The translations under genes and the position numbers were made by a program. A stretch of 64,000 nucleotides of DNA. Source: Aplectana chamaeleonis. Taxonomy: Eukaryota; Nematoda; Chromadorea; Rhabditida; Cosmocercidae. Shown piece by piece: positions 1 to 10,635 of the stretch. The stretch is taken from NCBI GenBank assembly GCA_029168955.1, contig JAPDOI010000133.1, forward strand, positions 559,001-623,000, read 5' to 3'. Below the pieces are notes generated by a model. It did not search any database. It was not told the DNA's origin and saw only the letters and a program-made list of their open reading frames with translations. Within the stretch, counting starts at the first letter, position 1; each line of letters starts with the position of its first letter.

Positions 1-3000
1 ACAGCAGCGCTCGCCAAGGCCGCGCTCACCACATCGCAGCCCACCGCGTGAGCATAGCCGTCGTCATCATGACGAGGAGCTCTACGCACCGCTGCATTAC
101 GCGCAGCCGCAGCGTTACTATCTGCCAGCGCCGCAACATTGCTATCCGCTGCCGCCACTTCAACCGTCGTGCGACAACCATTGGAGAGGTTTTCAGCCGC
201 ATTGCCCCAACTGTCAAAGTCGGTACCGCTATCTAGTGGATTTGGCTATGCGCGAACCCCCAATGGGTCCCACATACGGTCCCGGCTATTACCATCAGCC
301 GCGTTATAGCTCACGCAGGGACTATCACAGTCCACCGCGTGCAAGCTATAGCCCACAGCGCCGCGCAAATACATCACAGCGCAGCTATCACAGCCCGCCA
401 CGTGAGGCGGAACATCATTCGCGAATGGCTCGTTCTCCCACACCGCGTCCACGCGACCACTCCCCTCATGGAGAGGATCGCCATGTGGAACGCACTCGCG
501 CACTATCATCGCGCAGGGAGCCAACACCGCCTACGCGTCAATCTACCCCTAATCCTCCCCAATCAAGCACTCAGCTTGACGCCTCACGTCTGCCGCCCCC
601 ATCTTCATCTCGCGCATCTTCCGCTCGCAACCCCCCTCGTGGTCCCACTCCGTCCTCGCGCCTGCAGGCTGGACCGCTAAGACGGCCCATTTTTACAGCA
701 GCGTTCGACGAGGAAGGTAGACTCAAACCAGTCTACGTAACCCAACCCGGAGACCACGAGTATTCCCCATCCCGCTGCTTCTTCTGTGGTCAACACCACT
801 TCAGCAGGGGTTGTCGTGTCGTGCCGTGTCTGTCGAACCGCGTGAGAATTCATGCGGATGACGGCAGATGCTTCATGTGTGGAGGCATCCATGCTGAGCA
901 CGAATGCGAGCTTCGGGAACATCCGTGCCGAGCGTGTGGTGGTCATGGTCATCACCCCGCGTTCTGCCCGAATAGCTCTCGGCTTACCTGCGATGTACCG
1001 CACAGCGATTACGATCGCGTCATGCGTCGCGCTAGACGCCAGGCTCAAGCCGTACGAGATCATCATCGTGAAGCCGAGTTCAAGGCATACGAGATGGAGA
1101 TGAAGAAGAGAGAGCAAGAGGATGAGGAGGATGATGAGTAAGTTGGGTAGGTTGAAAACAGCGTTCGTATTATCAAAACCGCGTTTAATATTCGTTGTTT
1201 TGGCAGACCTTAAGTCGCCCGTGTGTACATATTTTTTCGCGTCAACTCTACTTCAGATTCGGGTTTCGACGTGCCTTGGATGCAGTATGGTTGATCAAGT
1301 GCCTTTGGTCGAGAGGCTGTATATACTCGCTTTTCCCTGGGGCTTTCACTTGCTCAATTCATAGTCGGCCCGGGTTAGGAGTTTTATCAACACGTGCTTA
1401 ACACGTGTTTCGTTCGTGTGACCCGTGGGATATTTCCTTGGCGTGAAACAAGAAGCGTTTCACTAAATTCCCCCGTTCGGTGACGGAACGTGTATGAAAT
1501 TCGTGACTTCCCCCCGCGTCACAAACTAATCTAAAAAGTGTTTCATGTTCGACGTGTCGTTGATGATGCCGTTCGGTTCTCAGTCGTTATGGTCAATCAA
1601 GCCGTTCGTGCAAGCCGTACTGTCCAGTCGCGTTACCTCAATACGCGACTCACAATCTCACGTTGCCGTCAAACTCGATCTCGTCATGCCGTTACACTCT
1701 ATCGTCACAATGCGTCCAGCCGTCATGTACATATGGTGCTATCCCGTTCGTCAAGGATCTCGTCAACTGCGTTTACCCGTGATATTTTATTTATGTATAT
1801 ATTTTGTGTTGTAGTTTTTTGTATTGTGCGCCCTCTCCCGCACACCGTAGAATGTTCATAGAGGATGATAGAAGTGCAATGCCCCCAAAATGTCAGAAGC
1901 TGCAAGACCACGGACCGAGCCTGTCTCTTCTTGTGGATCGACCTCCAGCCCGTCATTCGTAATGGTCGTCGTCCATCGTAGGGTTAGGGTGTCCCTGAGA
2001 AAGTTAACTATGTATGTATATTCTAGTTAGGTTGGACTTTCTTCTCTGCTTGGCGTCTTGGCTCGTTCTTCTTTGGGCCCCCAGTGTCGTGACTTCCGTC
2101 CGACTTATTCATCTAAAGGCCGCCGCCTGGCCTTCCGTCACTGGTCCCGCCACGATCTCTACAGAAGGATTGCATCATCATGCAGGGACGCAGAATCCGC
2201 ACGACCCCCGTCGCCTGGCAAGTCAGAGCGTCAGTGTCGACGCCTCCTTGTCAGAGTGTGTGTCATCGATTGCCGTCATCGGGTGCGCTACTCTTCGTGC
2301 GTTCGCGTCACATGCCTGTGACGTCCTGCTTCCTTCGATCGTCGTCAGTCCTGCGAGTCGTCCTGCCGATCCCGCGTACGGAGGAGGGGTTACCGAGCGG
2401 GGGCGTCCTGCCCGCACCGACCCTGCTCCTGTCATCGCCTGATGGTAGAGCAGGGGGCCTGGTCGACTTCAGCCCTCACTGCCCGTGCGTCCGGTCCTCC
2501 CATGCCTGGGAGTTCGTCAGGTAGTAGGAGTTTGTCCTCTCCCGTCTCAGCTGGGCAAGGTCCGTCCCTGACACGTAGGAGTAATTGTATTTTAACTTAT
2601 GTATATATTTATTGCCGCGTTCAGTAGTTTAGTACTTTAAAGGGTAAACGCATATTTAAATACTTGTGTCCTGTTGTGTGGCAATATCATACCGTACAGA
2701 CGGTGTATACTTGGTTCGGTGACATATGTTATGGTTTGTGTGTACCGCGCAATGGCGGTTGTAGTTGGGTCAGACCTATCCTGGAGTTGGCCCTGGTTTG
2801 TGGAGTAAGGGCGTGGTACCAGCGTAGTGTGCGACCGGAGGCTGTAGGGCCTAACACACATGTAGTATTCCATATACTCGGTTTCCGCGTGGCAGGCATA
2901 AGCATAGGGGCACGCCGTAAGTCCTCTGGTTCATTCGTGTCGGGCTAGCGGCTACTCACACTCCGTGACAACCGATGCTGCAAGGACGGAAACGCAGACT

Positions 3001-3029
3001 CGGGGTGTAGGGTAGCACACGTCGCGACA
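1..3029 (+). repeat. Left arm of ~3 kb direct repeat (truncated by window start)
   Basis: This segment is nearly identical to 7067-10099, at an offset of 7066 to 7070 bases that drifts through small indels. The match is already perfect at base 1, so the repeat extends left of the window. Identity stops abruptly after GTCGCGACA at 3029 and 10099. The arm holds the 3' part of a Gag-like ORF and about 1.9 kb of downstream non-coding DNA that has no long ORF. The shared right end finishes in CA, as LTRs do, and a TGG-starting stretch follows three bases later in the left copy only, which could be a primer-binding site. Either a long LTR or a tandem duplication of a 7.07 kb unit explains it. Confidence 0.9.
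2..1141 (+). CDS. Gag-like zinc-knuckle protein, upstream copy (5' end outside window)
   Basis: This is the C-terminal 379 residues of the same protein encoded complete at 6141-8189; the codon frame begins at base 2. It has a long Pro/Arg/Ser/His-rich region with RRxSP and SPPR-type repeats. Three cysteine clusters follow: CFFCGQHHFSRGC and CFMCGGIHAEHEC, both C-X2-C-X3-H-X4-C, and CRACGGHGHHPAFC, C-X2-C-X4-H-X4-C, the classic retroviral-type knuckle. After these comes a charged tail ending in an acidic run (EDEEDDE). Zinc knuckles of this kind bind nucleic acid and are typical of retrotransposon Gag. No protease, reverse transcriptase or integrase follows. This copy keeps the third-knuckle histidine (CAT at 950-952) and the acidic tail, both of which the downstream copy has lost. 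The domain identity is secure; the element family is inferred. Confidence 0.75.
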   Translation, partial: QQRSPRPRSPHRSPPREHSRRHHDEELYAPLHYAQPQRYYLPAPQHCYPLPPLQPSCDNHWRGFQPHCPNCQSRYRYLVDLAMREPPMGPTYGPGYYHQPRYSSRRDYHSPPRASYSPQRRANTSQRSYHSPPREAEHHSRMARSPTPRPRDHSPHGEDRHVERTRALSSRREPTPPTRQSTPNPPQSSTQLDASRLPPPSSSRASSARNPPRGPTPSSRLQAGPLRRPIFTAAFDEEGRLKPVYVTQPGDHEYSPSRCFFCGQHHFSRGCRVVPCLSNRVRIHADDGRCFMCGGIHAEHECELREHPCRACGGHGHHPAFCPNSSRLTCDVPHSDYDRVMRRARRQAQAVRDHHREAEFKAYEMEMKKREQEDEEDDE

Positions 3030-6000
3030 GCGTGGTTTCAAACCCACACTTATAACGTCTACTTGTAGGCTCACTTAACTCTGGGGTTCACTAAATAATG
3101 GCTGCAGGCCTTCATTCCATCTTAAAATCCTTAAAATCTGCGTTTCCGCAGTATTTCTGGCTTATCTGGGGCATTCAGGCCTCAATAATGGGTTTTCGCA
3201 CCTATTTCCATTCATTTGGTCGTTTTCGCTTTGTTCGGTTTATTCGTGTTTCCTCGTGTCTCCACGTTCAAACGTGTTTTCGCGTGGATACGGAATTTAC
3301 CGTTCAAATTTCGCGGTACGCAGTCCAAATTGCGTCCCGAAGCGAAAAACGTGGTTGCCACCATTATTTCGTAATGGTCATGAGGTCGACGGTGACTCAT
3401 CATTGTCTTCACCTCGTTGGCACCAGCTCATCGCATGTGTTTTCACCTGCGTCATAATCAGCGTCTGTGGACTATTCCTAATTGTTGCTAAATATTCCCT
3501 ATTCTATTCAATAATATTTGGTCAGGTTTCCCCTTAAATTTTCCCTCGTGCAGTGCGCGCTTGTAAAATTCATATTTCCTCCGCGTGCAGTGATCTCATT
3601 CGTTTTTCTAGTATTTTTCTATCCTTTCAATTTCATCCCCTTCATTATCCCCTCATCATTTCCTTCTTATCCTGCACGCAATCCAAGATTCTCCGCGAAA
3701 GCAGTAAAATTTCCCAATCTCGCGTTTATAAATTTTTATCCCAAACCCCCTTCTTTTCAAATTTTTCGCTCGCGTTTTTACTGCTGAAAATCCAAATTTA
3801 CACTGCACGTTTCCCAATATCCTGGCCACTTACCCTTTTAACATCCCATTTTGGCAGCTCTGGTTGTGTGTCAGCGTACCTGCGTGCGGATACCCTCTAA
3901 GAGGCGTCCTCACCCCGTTTCGCCGACGCACTGCTGCGTTTGTTCGCTGTCTGTACCCGGGCGGCTCTATTTGCCGCCTGTGCGGTTTGGCAGCGACAAA
4001 CTTCCTTTTCTATATCATCTTTAATTTTTTCTTACAATTGAACCGCAAATCCTCATTTTCACCCCTTCAAATCCCTCAAATTTGCCGCCTTTTTGCAGTT
4101 CACGGCACTCTATATCTGGTTTATAGTCCATCTCATCTGTTCCATCTCGTTGGCGCTCGTTAACGCAGGCTCCTCCTCGCCGCGTGCCTAGTCAGCCCGT
4201 AAAAGTTGCACGAATGCCACGACCGCGTCGCGTCTCCATGCGTCGCGTGTCCGCCAACTTCGAAAGGCTGCGTCGAGCAGCTGTCCATTTCAGGTATTGA
4301 TCTTCTCCAGCGTTTGTTGGATTCTAATCCTCATGGACTTTCTACCTGCTTTCGACTACTATGGTATTCCGGCATTTGCTACCATCTACATACTGGTCAG
4401 GTAACAGCTGCGTTTAAAACTTGTAGATTTTGCGCTCGCTTGCAGCGTTTTCATTTTTTCAATTTCACTTCTGGGTGTTCTGTTCAGTTTTTCAGGTATT
4501 TCCCCATATCCCCTCTCTTTACTGGGTTACCCCTTTTTCATTTTTCCCCGCACGCAGCGTCAAAATTGAGCAATGACCTTTTCACCTTTTTTTTCTGACC
4601 CTTAAACCCTCTTAAATTCACCCTAATTTTTCCAGCGTATACATGGTTGCTAGAAGTCTAACCCGTAGCCTTATGGCCGCGTGTTGGATTGATAAAAACC
4701 ACGTATACGCCCATTCCCCACCAAAATCGTAATTTACGATTTTGGCTATTTCGCAATAAATCGTATTTTCTGATCATTGCTCACCAACTGCGTTCAAGTT
4801 CCACGCAACTGACCAGTCTATCCCGGCTTCATCCATTTAGTGTTGGCTTCATTTCCCCTTAACATTGGTGGGATATTCCTTAGCCCTTACACTAAATTTT
4901 ACCTGGACTTTCGTTTGTGTTTTTGTTGCACGTTACCGCGTAAATGCTCGCGTGGTGACTTGCCACTTCAACACAAGAGAGTGGTTACACTCTCCTACCT
5001 GGACTTGACTTAAAATTTGCTGGTCAATGTTTTCTAAATATCTCTGGACTTCACACTTCGGGTTTTCTCTCACATGTTGGCTACAGTAACCGCGTTGCGT
5101 GTCAGCTCGCGCACTTCATGCGTCATCATCGCCTATTGTTCCTCATGTGTGCTACAATTAACCTTAGCGCGCCGCGATTGCATCATTGAGCAGTGTTAAT
5201 TCTCCGTATTAACCTTTCACACCATTTATTACTTCTCTATATTTAACCGCGTCCACCAACTACCACAGTCCCTTTCCGTCCTGTCTAAATTTTTCTCGGT
5301 GGACTCCGGCCAAAAATTCCTTTCCAAAATTTTCCTTTTAAAAAAAAAAATCTTTTCAACTCTCCCTAATTTCACATTTTTCACTCAATCGCAATTTCCC
5401 TCAAATGTTTCAATTTTTAAAAAATTCCCCTATTTTTTACAACAAAATTCCAAACAATTTTTTCTTCCTACAATTTAATTTTAAATCGCCATTCAAAATT
5501 TTCTCCCATACTGCTCAATGGTTTGCCCGCGTATCGTCCACGCAAATTGACCAGCAATAAATCCCCGGATATGACGTTGTATTATGATGGGTGTGATCTG
5601 ATATGCTAACTCACCGTGTCTCACGCAAGTTGAGGCTAGCATTTCATTTCAAAAACATCTTTCACCGTTCATAATACCTTTTTTCTATTTTTGACTCGAG
5701 TTCATTTAATCACTTCACATTTATCACATTTTCGATTCGGCTATATTGTAGATCACATAACCACATCATAGTTATTTCATATCATCTGTGATAATCATCT
5801 TTTTCAATAGCTAATGGTAGGCTTTGATCTTTATCGGTCTTCTTTAGCTCAGAATTGTCAATTTATTTTCAACTATACATACATACAAAATTATAACTAT
5901 TTTTACACCTTTCGCGTTATGGCATCCTCGCCGCTCAAGTTCAGTACTTTTATGCAGCACTCACATTTAGTTAATTACTAAACAGCTTCTGCTTCATTAT

Positions 6001-6140
6001 TATTACTTTGCGAGTGCCTGCGGTTATCGACATAATAAATATACATCGTCGATTATGCCGTTTCGCATATTTTTGGTTCCGACATGCGTTTTTAACTTTA
6101 TTTTCAGGTAATTCGTGAGGTCCCCTGCTTCACAGCGATC
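3030..6140. other. Non-coding interior of the 7 kb unit
   Basis: This is 3.1 kb of pyrimidine-rich DNA between the repeat arms. It has no ORF above about 130 codons and no recognisable pol motif. It begins GCGTGGTTTCAAACCCACAC, a possible tRNA primer-binding site if the arms are LTRs. The word GCGT is conspicuously frequent throughout (for example CTGCGTT, CCGCGT, CAGCGT). The stretch ends at a strong splice acceptor just before the Gag-like ORF, so part of it is probably promoter and 5' leader or intron. Confidence 0.5.
6098..6107 (+). promoter_or_regulatory. Splice or trans-splice acceptor upstream of the Gag-like ORF
   Basis: The sequence TTTATTTTCAG ends at 6107, only 33 bases before the ATG at 6141. 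It matches the nematode 3' splice consensus. It supports 6141 as the start codon and implies either an upstream non-coding exon or addition of a spliced leader. Confidence 0.6.
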
Positions 6141-8189
6141 ATGTCGGAAAATGCGAACAACGGTTCCAAGGAACCACAATGCGACGCTCAGCCACCCCCT
6201 CTTGGGGCAGCAACGCCGCAGCCGCCTGCGCCTGCTCCACCTGCGCAGCCCGCTGCTATTCCACCGGCGTTATCGCCGCACAACCGCGTCGTACATGTTC
6301 AACCTCGTGAGCCATCACGTCAGTATGAGGAAGCTATTGCCAACAGGCGTCTCCTTCGTGAGGTCGCCGAGGTGATCGCCCCGTACGACCCCGTGGCGGC
6401 TCGGGAGTTGTTGAACACAGACGACATCAACATGGCTTATAGGCCTAGGGTGATCGAGCTAGTGTTCGGACCAACTCCGAGCACTGGAGCTACGGCTCAG
6501 CTCTCACCAGCGCATTCAGCGCCATCAACCGCGTCTGCACTAGCAGCGCCCGCGCAAACAACATCTGCGCATCCCGCGCCTGCTCAACCTACTGGTGGTC
6601 AGACTGCTATGGACCAGACAACGGAACATCCGCCTAAGTCGGACATCCCGCGTTTGGTCGAGAGCGACGTGGAGCCTCCCAAGGCCCCATCCTCCGCGTT
6701 GCCTCCGCAGCAGCCAATGGTTCAGCAGTCTACTTCGGCACAGCAGCAGCAGCCTACTGGCGCACAACAACCGCGTCAGGGTCGCGTGCGCTCGCCTTTG
6801 CGTTATGGAGGCTTTCATCGCATGTACCGCAGCGACACGTCGCCGCCGTGCAGCGAAAAGTCTTTCAGCGTACAGCCGCCGGCTCATGTGGAGCGCCGTG
6901 GAGGCGTAGCTTATCCGCGCTACGATCCACCTTCACCAAGGCAGCCCCATGCACCTTCGGCTCATCGCTTCAATCCATCGCGTCGTGCTTCGCCACATCC
7001 GGCTCGTCGCGCCTTGCCTCATCAGGCTCGCCGCGTCTCTCCATCGCCGGTGCGTCGCGCATCGCCACAGCAGCGCTCGCCAAGGCCGCGCTCACCACAT
7101 CGCAGCCCACCGCGTGAGCATAGCCGTCGTCATCATGACGAGGAGCTCTACGCACCGCTGCATTACGCGCAGCCGCAGCGTTACTATCCGCCAGCGCCGC
7201 AACATTGCTATCCGCTGCCGCCACTTCAACCGTCGTGCGACAACCATTGGAGAGGTTTTCAGCCGCATTGCCCCAACTGTCAAAGTCGGTACCGCTATCT
7301 AGTGGATTTGGCTATGCGCGAACCCCCAATGGGTCCCACATACGGTTCCGGCTATTACCATCAGCCGCGTTATAGCCCACGCAGGGACTATCACAGTCCA
7401 CCGCGTGCAAGCTATAGCCCACAGCGCCGCGCAAATACATCACAGCGCAGCTATCATAGCCCGCCACGTGAGGCGGAACATCATTCGCGAATGGCTCGTT
7501 CTCCCACACCGCGTCCACGCGACCACTCCCCTCATGGAGATGATCGCCATGTGGAACGCACTCGCGCACAATCATCGCGCAGGGAGCCAACACCGCCTAC
7601 GCGTCAATCTACCCCCAATCCTCCCCAATCAAGCACTCAGCTTGACGCCTCACGTCTGCCGCCCCCATCTTCATCTCGCGCATCTTCCGCTCGCAACCCC
7701 CCTCGTGGTCCCACTCCGTCCTCGCGCCTGCAGGCTGGACCGCTAAGACGGCCCATTTTTACAGCAGCGTTCGACGAGGAAGGTAGACTCAAACCAGTCT
7801 ACGTAACCCAACCCGGAGACCACGAGTATTCCCCATCCCGCTGCTTCTTCTGTGGTCAACACCACTTCAGCAGGGGTTGTCGTGTCGTGCCGTGTCTGTC
7901 GAACCGCGTGAGAATTCATGCGGATGACGGCAGATGCTTCATGTGTGGAGGCATCCATGCTGAGCACGAATGCGAGCTTCAGGAACATCCGTGCCGAGCG
8001 TGTGGTGGTCATGGTAATCACCCCGCGTTCTGCCCGAATAGCTCTCGGCTTACCTGCGATGTACCGCACAGCGATTACGATCGCGTCATGCGTCGCGCTA
8101 GACGCCAGGCTCAAGCCGTACGTGATCATCATCGTGAAGCCGAGTTCAAAGCATACGAGATGGAAATGAAGAAGAGAGCAAGAGGATGA
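6141..8189 (+). CDS. Gag-like zinc-knuckle protein, full-length copy
   Basis: This single 682-codon exon has these parts. Residues 1-50 are Pro/Ala/Gln-rich. A compact segment around residues 55-105 (EEAIANRRLLREVAEVI and following) may be folded. A long low-complexity Pro/Gln/Ser/Arg-rich stretch with RRASP-type repeats resembles RS-type RNA-binding regions. Three zinc knuckles start near residues 568, 599 and 618. The third reads CRACGGHGNHPAFC: asparagine replaces the canonical histidine kept in the upstream copy. A 2-base deletion in a GA run near 8170 shifts the frame, so this copy stops at 8189 with RARG instead of the acidic tail that would end near 8203. It is interpreted as Gag of a non-autonomous or decayed retroelement. 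No Pol ORF lies within the unit. A cellular RNA-binding origin is possible but less likely. Confidence 0.75.
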   Translation: MSENANNGSKEPQCDAQPPPLGAATPQPPAPAPPAQPAAIPPALSPHNRVVHVQPREPSRQYEEAIANRRLLREVAEVIAPYDPVAARELLNTDDINMAYRPRVIELVFGPTPSTGATAQLSPAHSAPSTASALAAPAQTTSAHPAPAQPTGGQTAMDQTTEHPPKSDIPRLVESDVEPPKAPSSALPPQQPMVQQSTSAQQQQPTGAQQPRQGRVRSPLRYGGFHRMYRSDTSPPCSEKSFSVQPPAHVERRGGVAYPRYDPPSPRQPHAPSAHRFNPSRRASPHPARRALPHQARRVSPSPVRRASPQQRSPRPRSPHRSPPREHSRRHHDEELYAPLHYAQPQRYYPPAPQHCYPLPPLQPSCDNHWRGFQPHCPNCQSRYRYLVDLAMREPPMGPTYGSGYYHQPRYSPRRDYHSPPRASYSPQRRANTSQRSYHSPPREAEHHSRMARSPTPRPRDHSPHGDDRHVERTRAQSSRREPTPPTRQSTPNPPQSSTQLDASRLPPPSSSRASSARNPPRGPTPSSRLQAGPLRRPIFTAAFDEEGRLKPVYVTQPGDHEYSPSRCFFCGQHHFSRGCRVVPCLSNRVRIHADDGRCFMCGGIHAEHECELQEHPCRACGGHGNHPAFCPNSSRLTCDVPHSDYDRVMRRARRQAQAVRDHHREAEFKAYEMEMKKRARG

Positions 8190-10099
8190 AGAGGATGATG
8201 AGTAAGTTGGGTAGGTTGAAAACAGCGTTCGTATTATCAAAACCGCGTTTAATATTCGTTGTTTTGGCAGACCTTAAGTCGCCCGTGTGTATATATTTTT
8301 TCGCGTCAACTCTACTTCAGATTCGGGTTTCGACGTGCCTTGGATGCAGTATGGTTGATCAAGTGCCTTTGGTCGAGAGGCTGTATATACTTGCTTTTCC
8401 CTGGGGTTCTCACTTGCTCAATTCATAGTCGGCCCGGGTTAGGAGTTTTTATTAACACGTGCTTAACACGTGTTTCGTTCGTGTGACCCGTGGGATATTT
8501 CCGTGGCGTGAAACAAGAAGCGTTTCACTAAATTCCCCCGTTCGGTGACGGAACGTGTATGAAATTCGTGACTTCCCCCCGCGTCACAAACTAATCTAAA
8601 AAGTGTTTCATGTTCGACGTGTCGTTGATGATGCCGTTCGGTTCTCAGTCGTTATGGTCAATCAAGCCGTTCGTGCAAGCTGTACTGTCAAGCCGCGTTA
8701 CCTCAATACGCGACTCACTCACAATCTCACGTTGCCGTCAAACTCGATCTCGTCATGCCGTTACACTCTATCGTCACAATGCGTCCAGCCGTTATGTACA
8801 TATGGTGCTATCCCGTTCGTCAAGGATCTCGTCAACTGCGTTTACCCGTGATATTTTATTTATGTATATATTTTGTGTTGTAGTTTTTTGTATTGTGCGC
8901 CCTCTCCCGCACACCGTAGAATGTTCATAGAGGATGATAGAAGTGCAATGGCCCCCAAAATGTCAGAAGCTGCAAGACCACGGACCGAGCCTGTCTCTTC
9001 TTGTGGATCGACCTCCAGCCCGTCATTCGTAATGGTCGTCGTCCATCGTAGGGTTAAGTGCCCCTGAGAAAGTTAACTATGTATGTATATTCTAGTTAGG
9101 TTGGACTTTCTTCTCTGCTTGGCGTCTTGGCTCGTTCTTCTTTGGGCCCCCAGTGTCGTGACTTCCGTCCGACTTAGTCATCTAAAGGCCGCCGCCTGGC
9201 CTTCCGTCACTGGTCCCGCCACGATCTCTACAGAAGGAATTGCATCATCATGCAGGGGCGCTGGATCCGCACGACCCCGTCGCCTGGCAAGTCAGAGCGT
9301 CAGTGTCGACGCCTCCTCGTGTCTGAGTGTGTGTGTCATCGATTGCCGTCATCGGGTGCGCTGCTCTTCGTGCGTTCGCGTCACATGCCTGTGACGTCCT
9401 GCTTCCTTCGATCGTCGTCAGTCCTGCGAGTCGTCCTGCCGATCCCGCGTACGGAGGAGGGTCTACCGTGCGGTGGCGTCCTGCCCGCACCTCCCCTGCT
9501 CCTGTCATCGCCTGATGGTTGAGCAGGGGCCTGGTCGACTTCCAGCCCTCACTACCGCGTCCGGTTCCTCCCATGCCTGGGAGTTCGTCAGGTAGTAGGA
9601 GTTTGTCCTCTCCCGTCTCAGCTGGGCAAGGTCCGTCCCTGACACGTAGGAGTAATTGTATTTTAACTTATGTATATATTTATTGCCGCGTTCAGTAGTT
9701 TAGTACTTTAAAGGGTAAACGCATATTTAAATACTTGTGTCCTGTTGTGTGGCAATATCATACCGTACAGACGGTGTATACTTGGTTCGGTGACATATGT
9801 TATGTTTTGTGTGTGCCGCGCAATGGCGGTTGTAGTTGGGTCAGACCTATCCTGGAGTTGGCCCTGGTTTGTGGGTAAGGGCGTGGTACCAGCGTAGTGT
9901 GCGACCGGAGGCTGTAGGGCCTAACACACATGTAGTATTCCATATACTCGGTTTCCGCGTGGCAGGCATAAGCATAGGGGCACGCCGTAAGTCCTCTGGT
10001 TCATTCGTGTCGGGCTAGCGGCTACTCACACTCCGTGACAACCGATGCTGCAAGGACGGAAACGCAGACTCGGGGTGTAGGGTAGCACACGTCGCGACA
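7067..10099 (+). repeat. Right arm of ~3 kb direct repeat
   Basis: This is the second copy of the repeat seen at 1-3029. It includes the 3' two-thirds of the Gag-like ORF and a 1.9 kb downstream non-coding region whose sequence (for example the stretch around 9657-10099) is almost unchanged from the first copy. The high identity suggests a recent duplication or retrotransposition. After 10099 the sequence is unrelated to what follows the left arm. Confidence 0.9.
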
Positions 10100-10635
10100 C
10101 CTAGTATTAGGCCCTGCTCTTCAACCAGGATTGCGGCTCTGCCTTCTCTCTAGCAGGTCTTCTTTAACCATTCCTACGTTTTGCTTTGCAGACGCCGATG
10201 CAATCTGAAAGTTTTCATATGCTAACTAAGAGTGTGTACCTCATCAAGTGCAAAACTAAAACCAGAACAAACCTGCAGCAAAGTGTGTGTAGTAGGCCGT
10301 TCAGAGCGGCTTCAGTGAGCACATAATGACGAAATATTTTAGAACATTTTACCATGATCTTTGGTGATTGCCCTATCGTGCCATCAAGTACCATGCCATG
10401 GCTTCTATAATGCTTCTACAATAAAGGGTTCGCAAACAGGATATCAAAGTTCTCCATGCACTTTTATGAAAATGAGGGATTTTGCTGCTCATTAAAAGTC
10501 TCGAAATGCGATATACAATAACCAATACCACTAAATTGAGTTTCCCATGTACTTGTATGAGGAATTAATTGAGAGTTTGCTGCTCATAAAAGGACCTTGA
10601 AATCTATTCCCGCATCGAATCGCTGTGCCACCTCA
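10100..10635. other. Intergenic, upstream of CAP gene A
   Basis: No coding signal is visible. The phrase GAGGGATTTTGCTGCTC/GAGAGTTTGCTGCTCAT recurs near 10475 and 10570, together with TCCATGCACTT/CCATGTACTT, so a degenerate direct repeat of about 110 bases is present. The promoter of the following gene should lie here, but no element can be assigned. Confidence 0.4.

Noticed and set aside
246..527. Opposite-strand and out-of-frame ORFs over the Gag-like genes (also 677-1117, 6540-6887, 7743-8240)
   Set aside because: They are shadows of the GC-rich, low-complexity coding strand and lack independent features.
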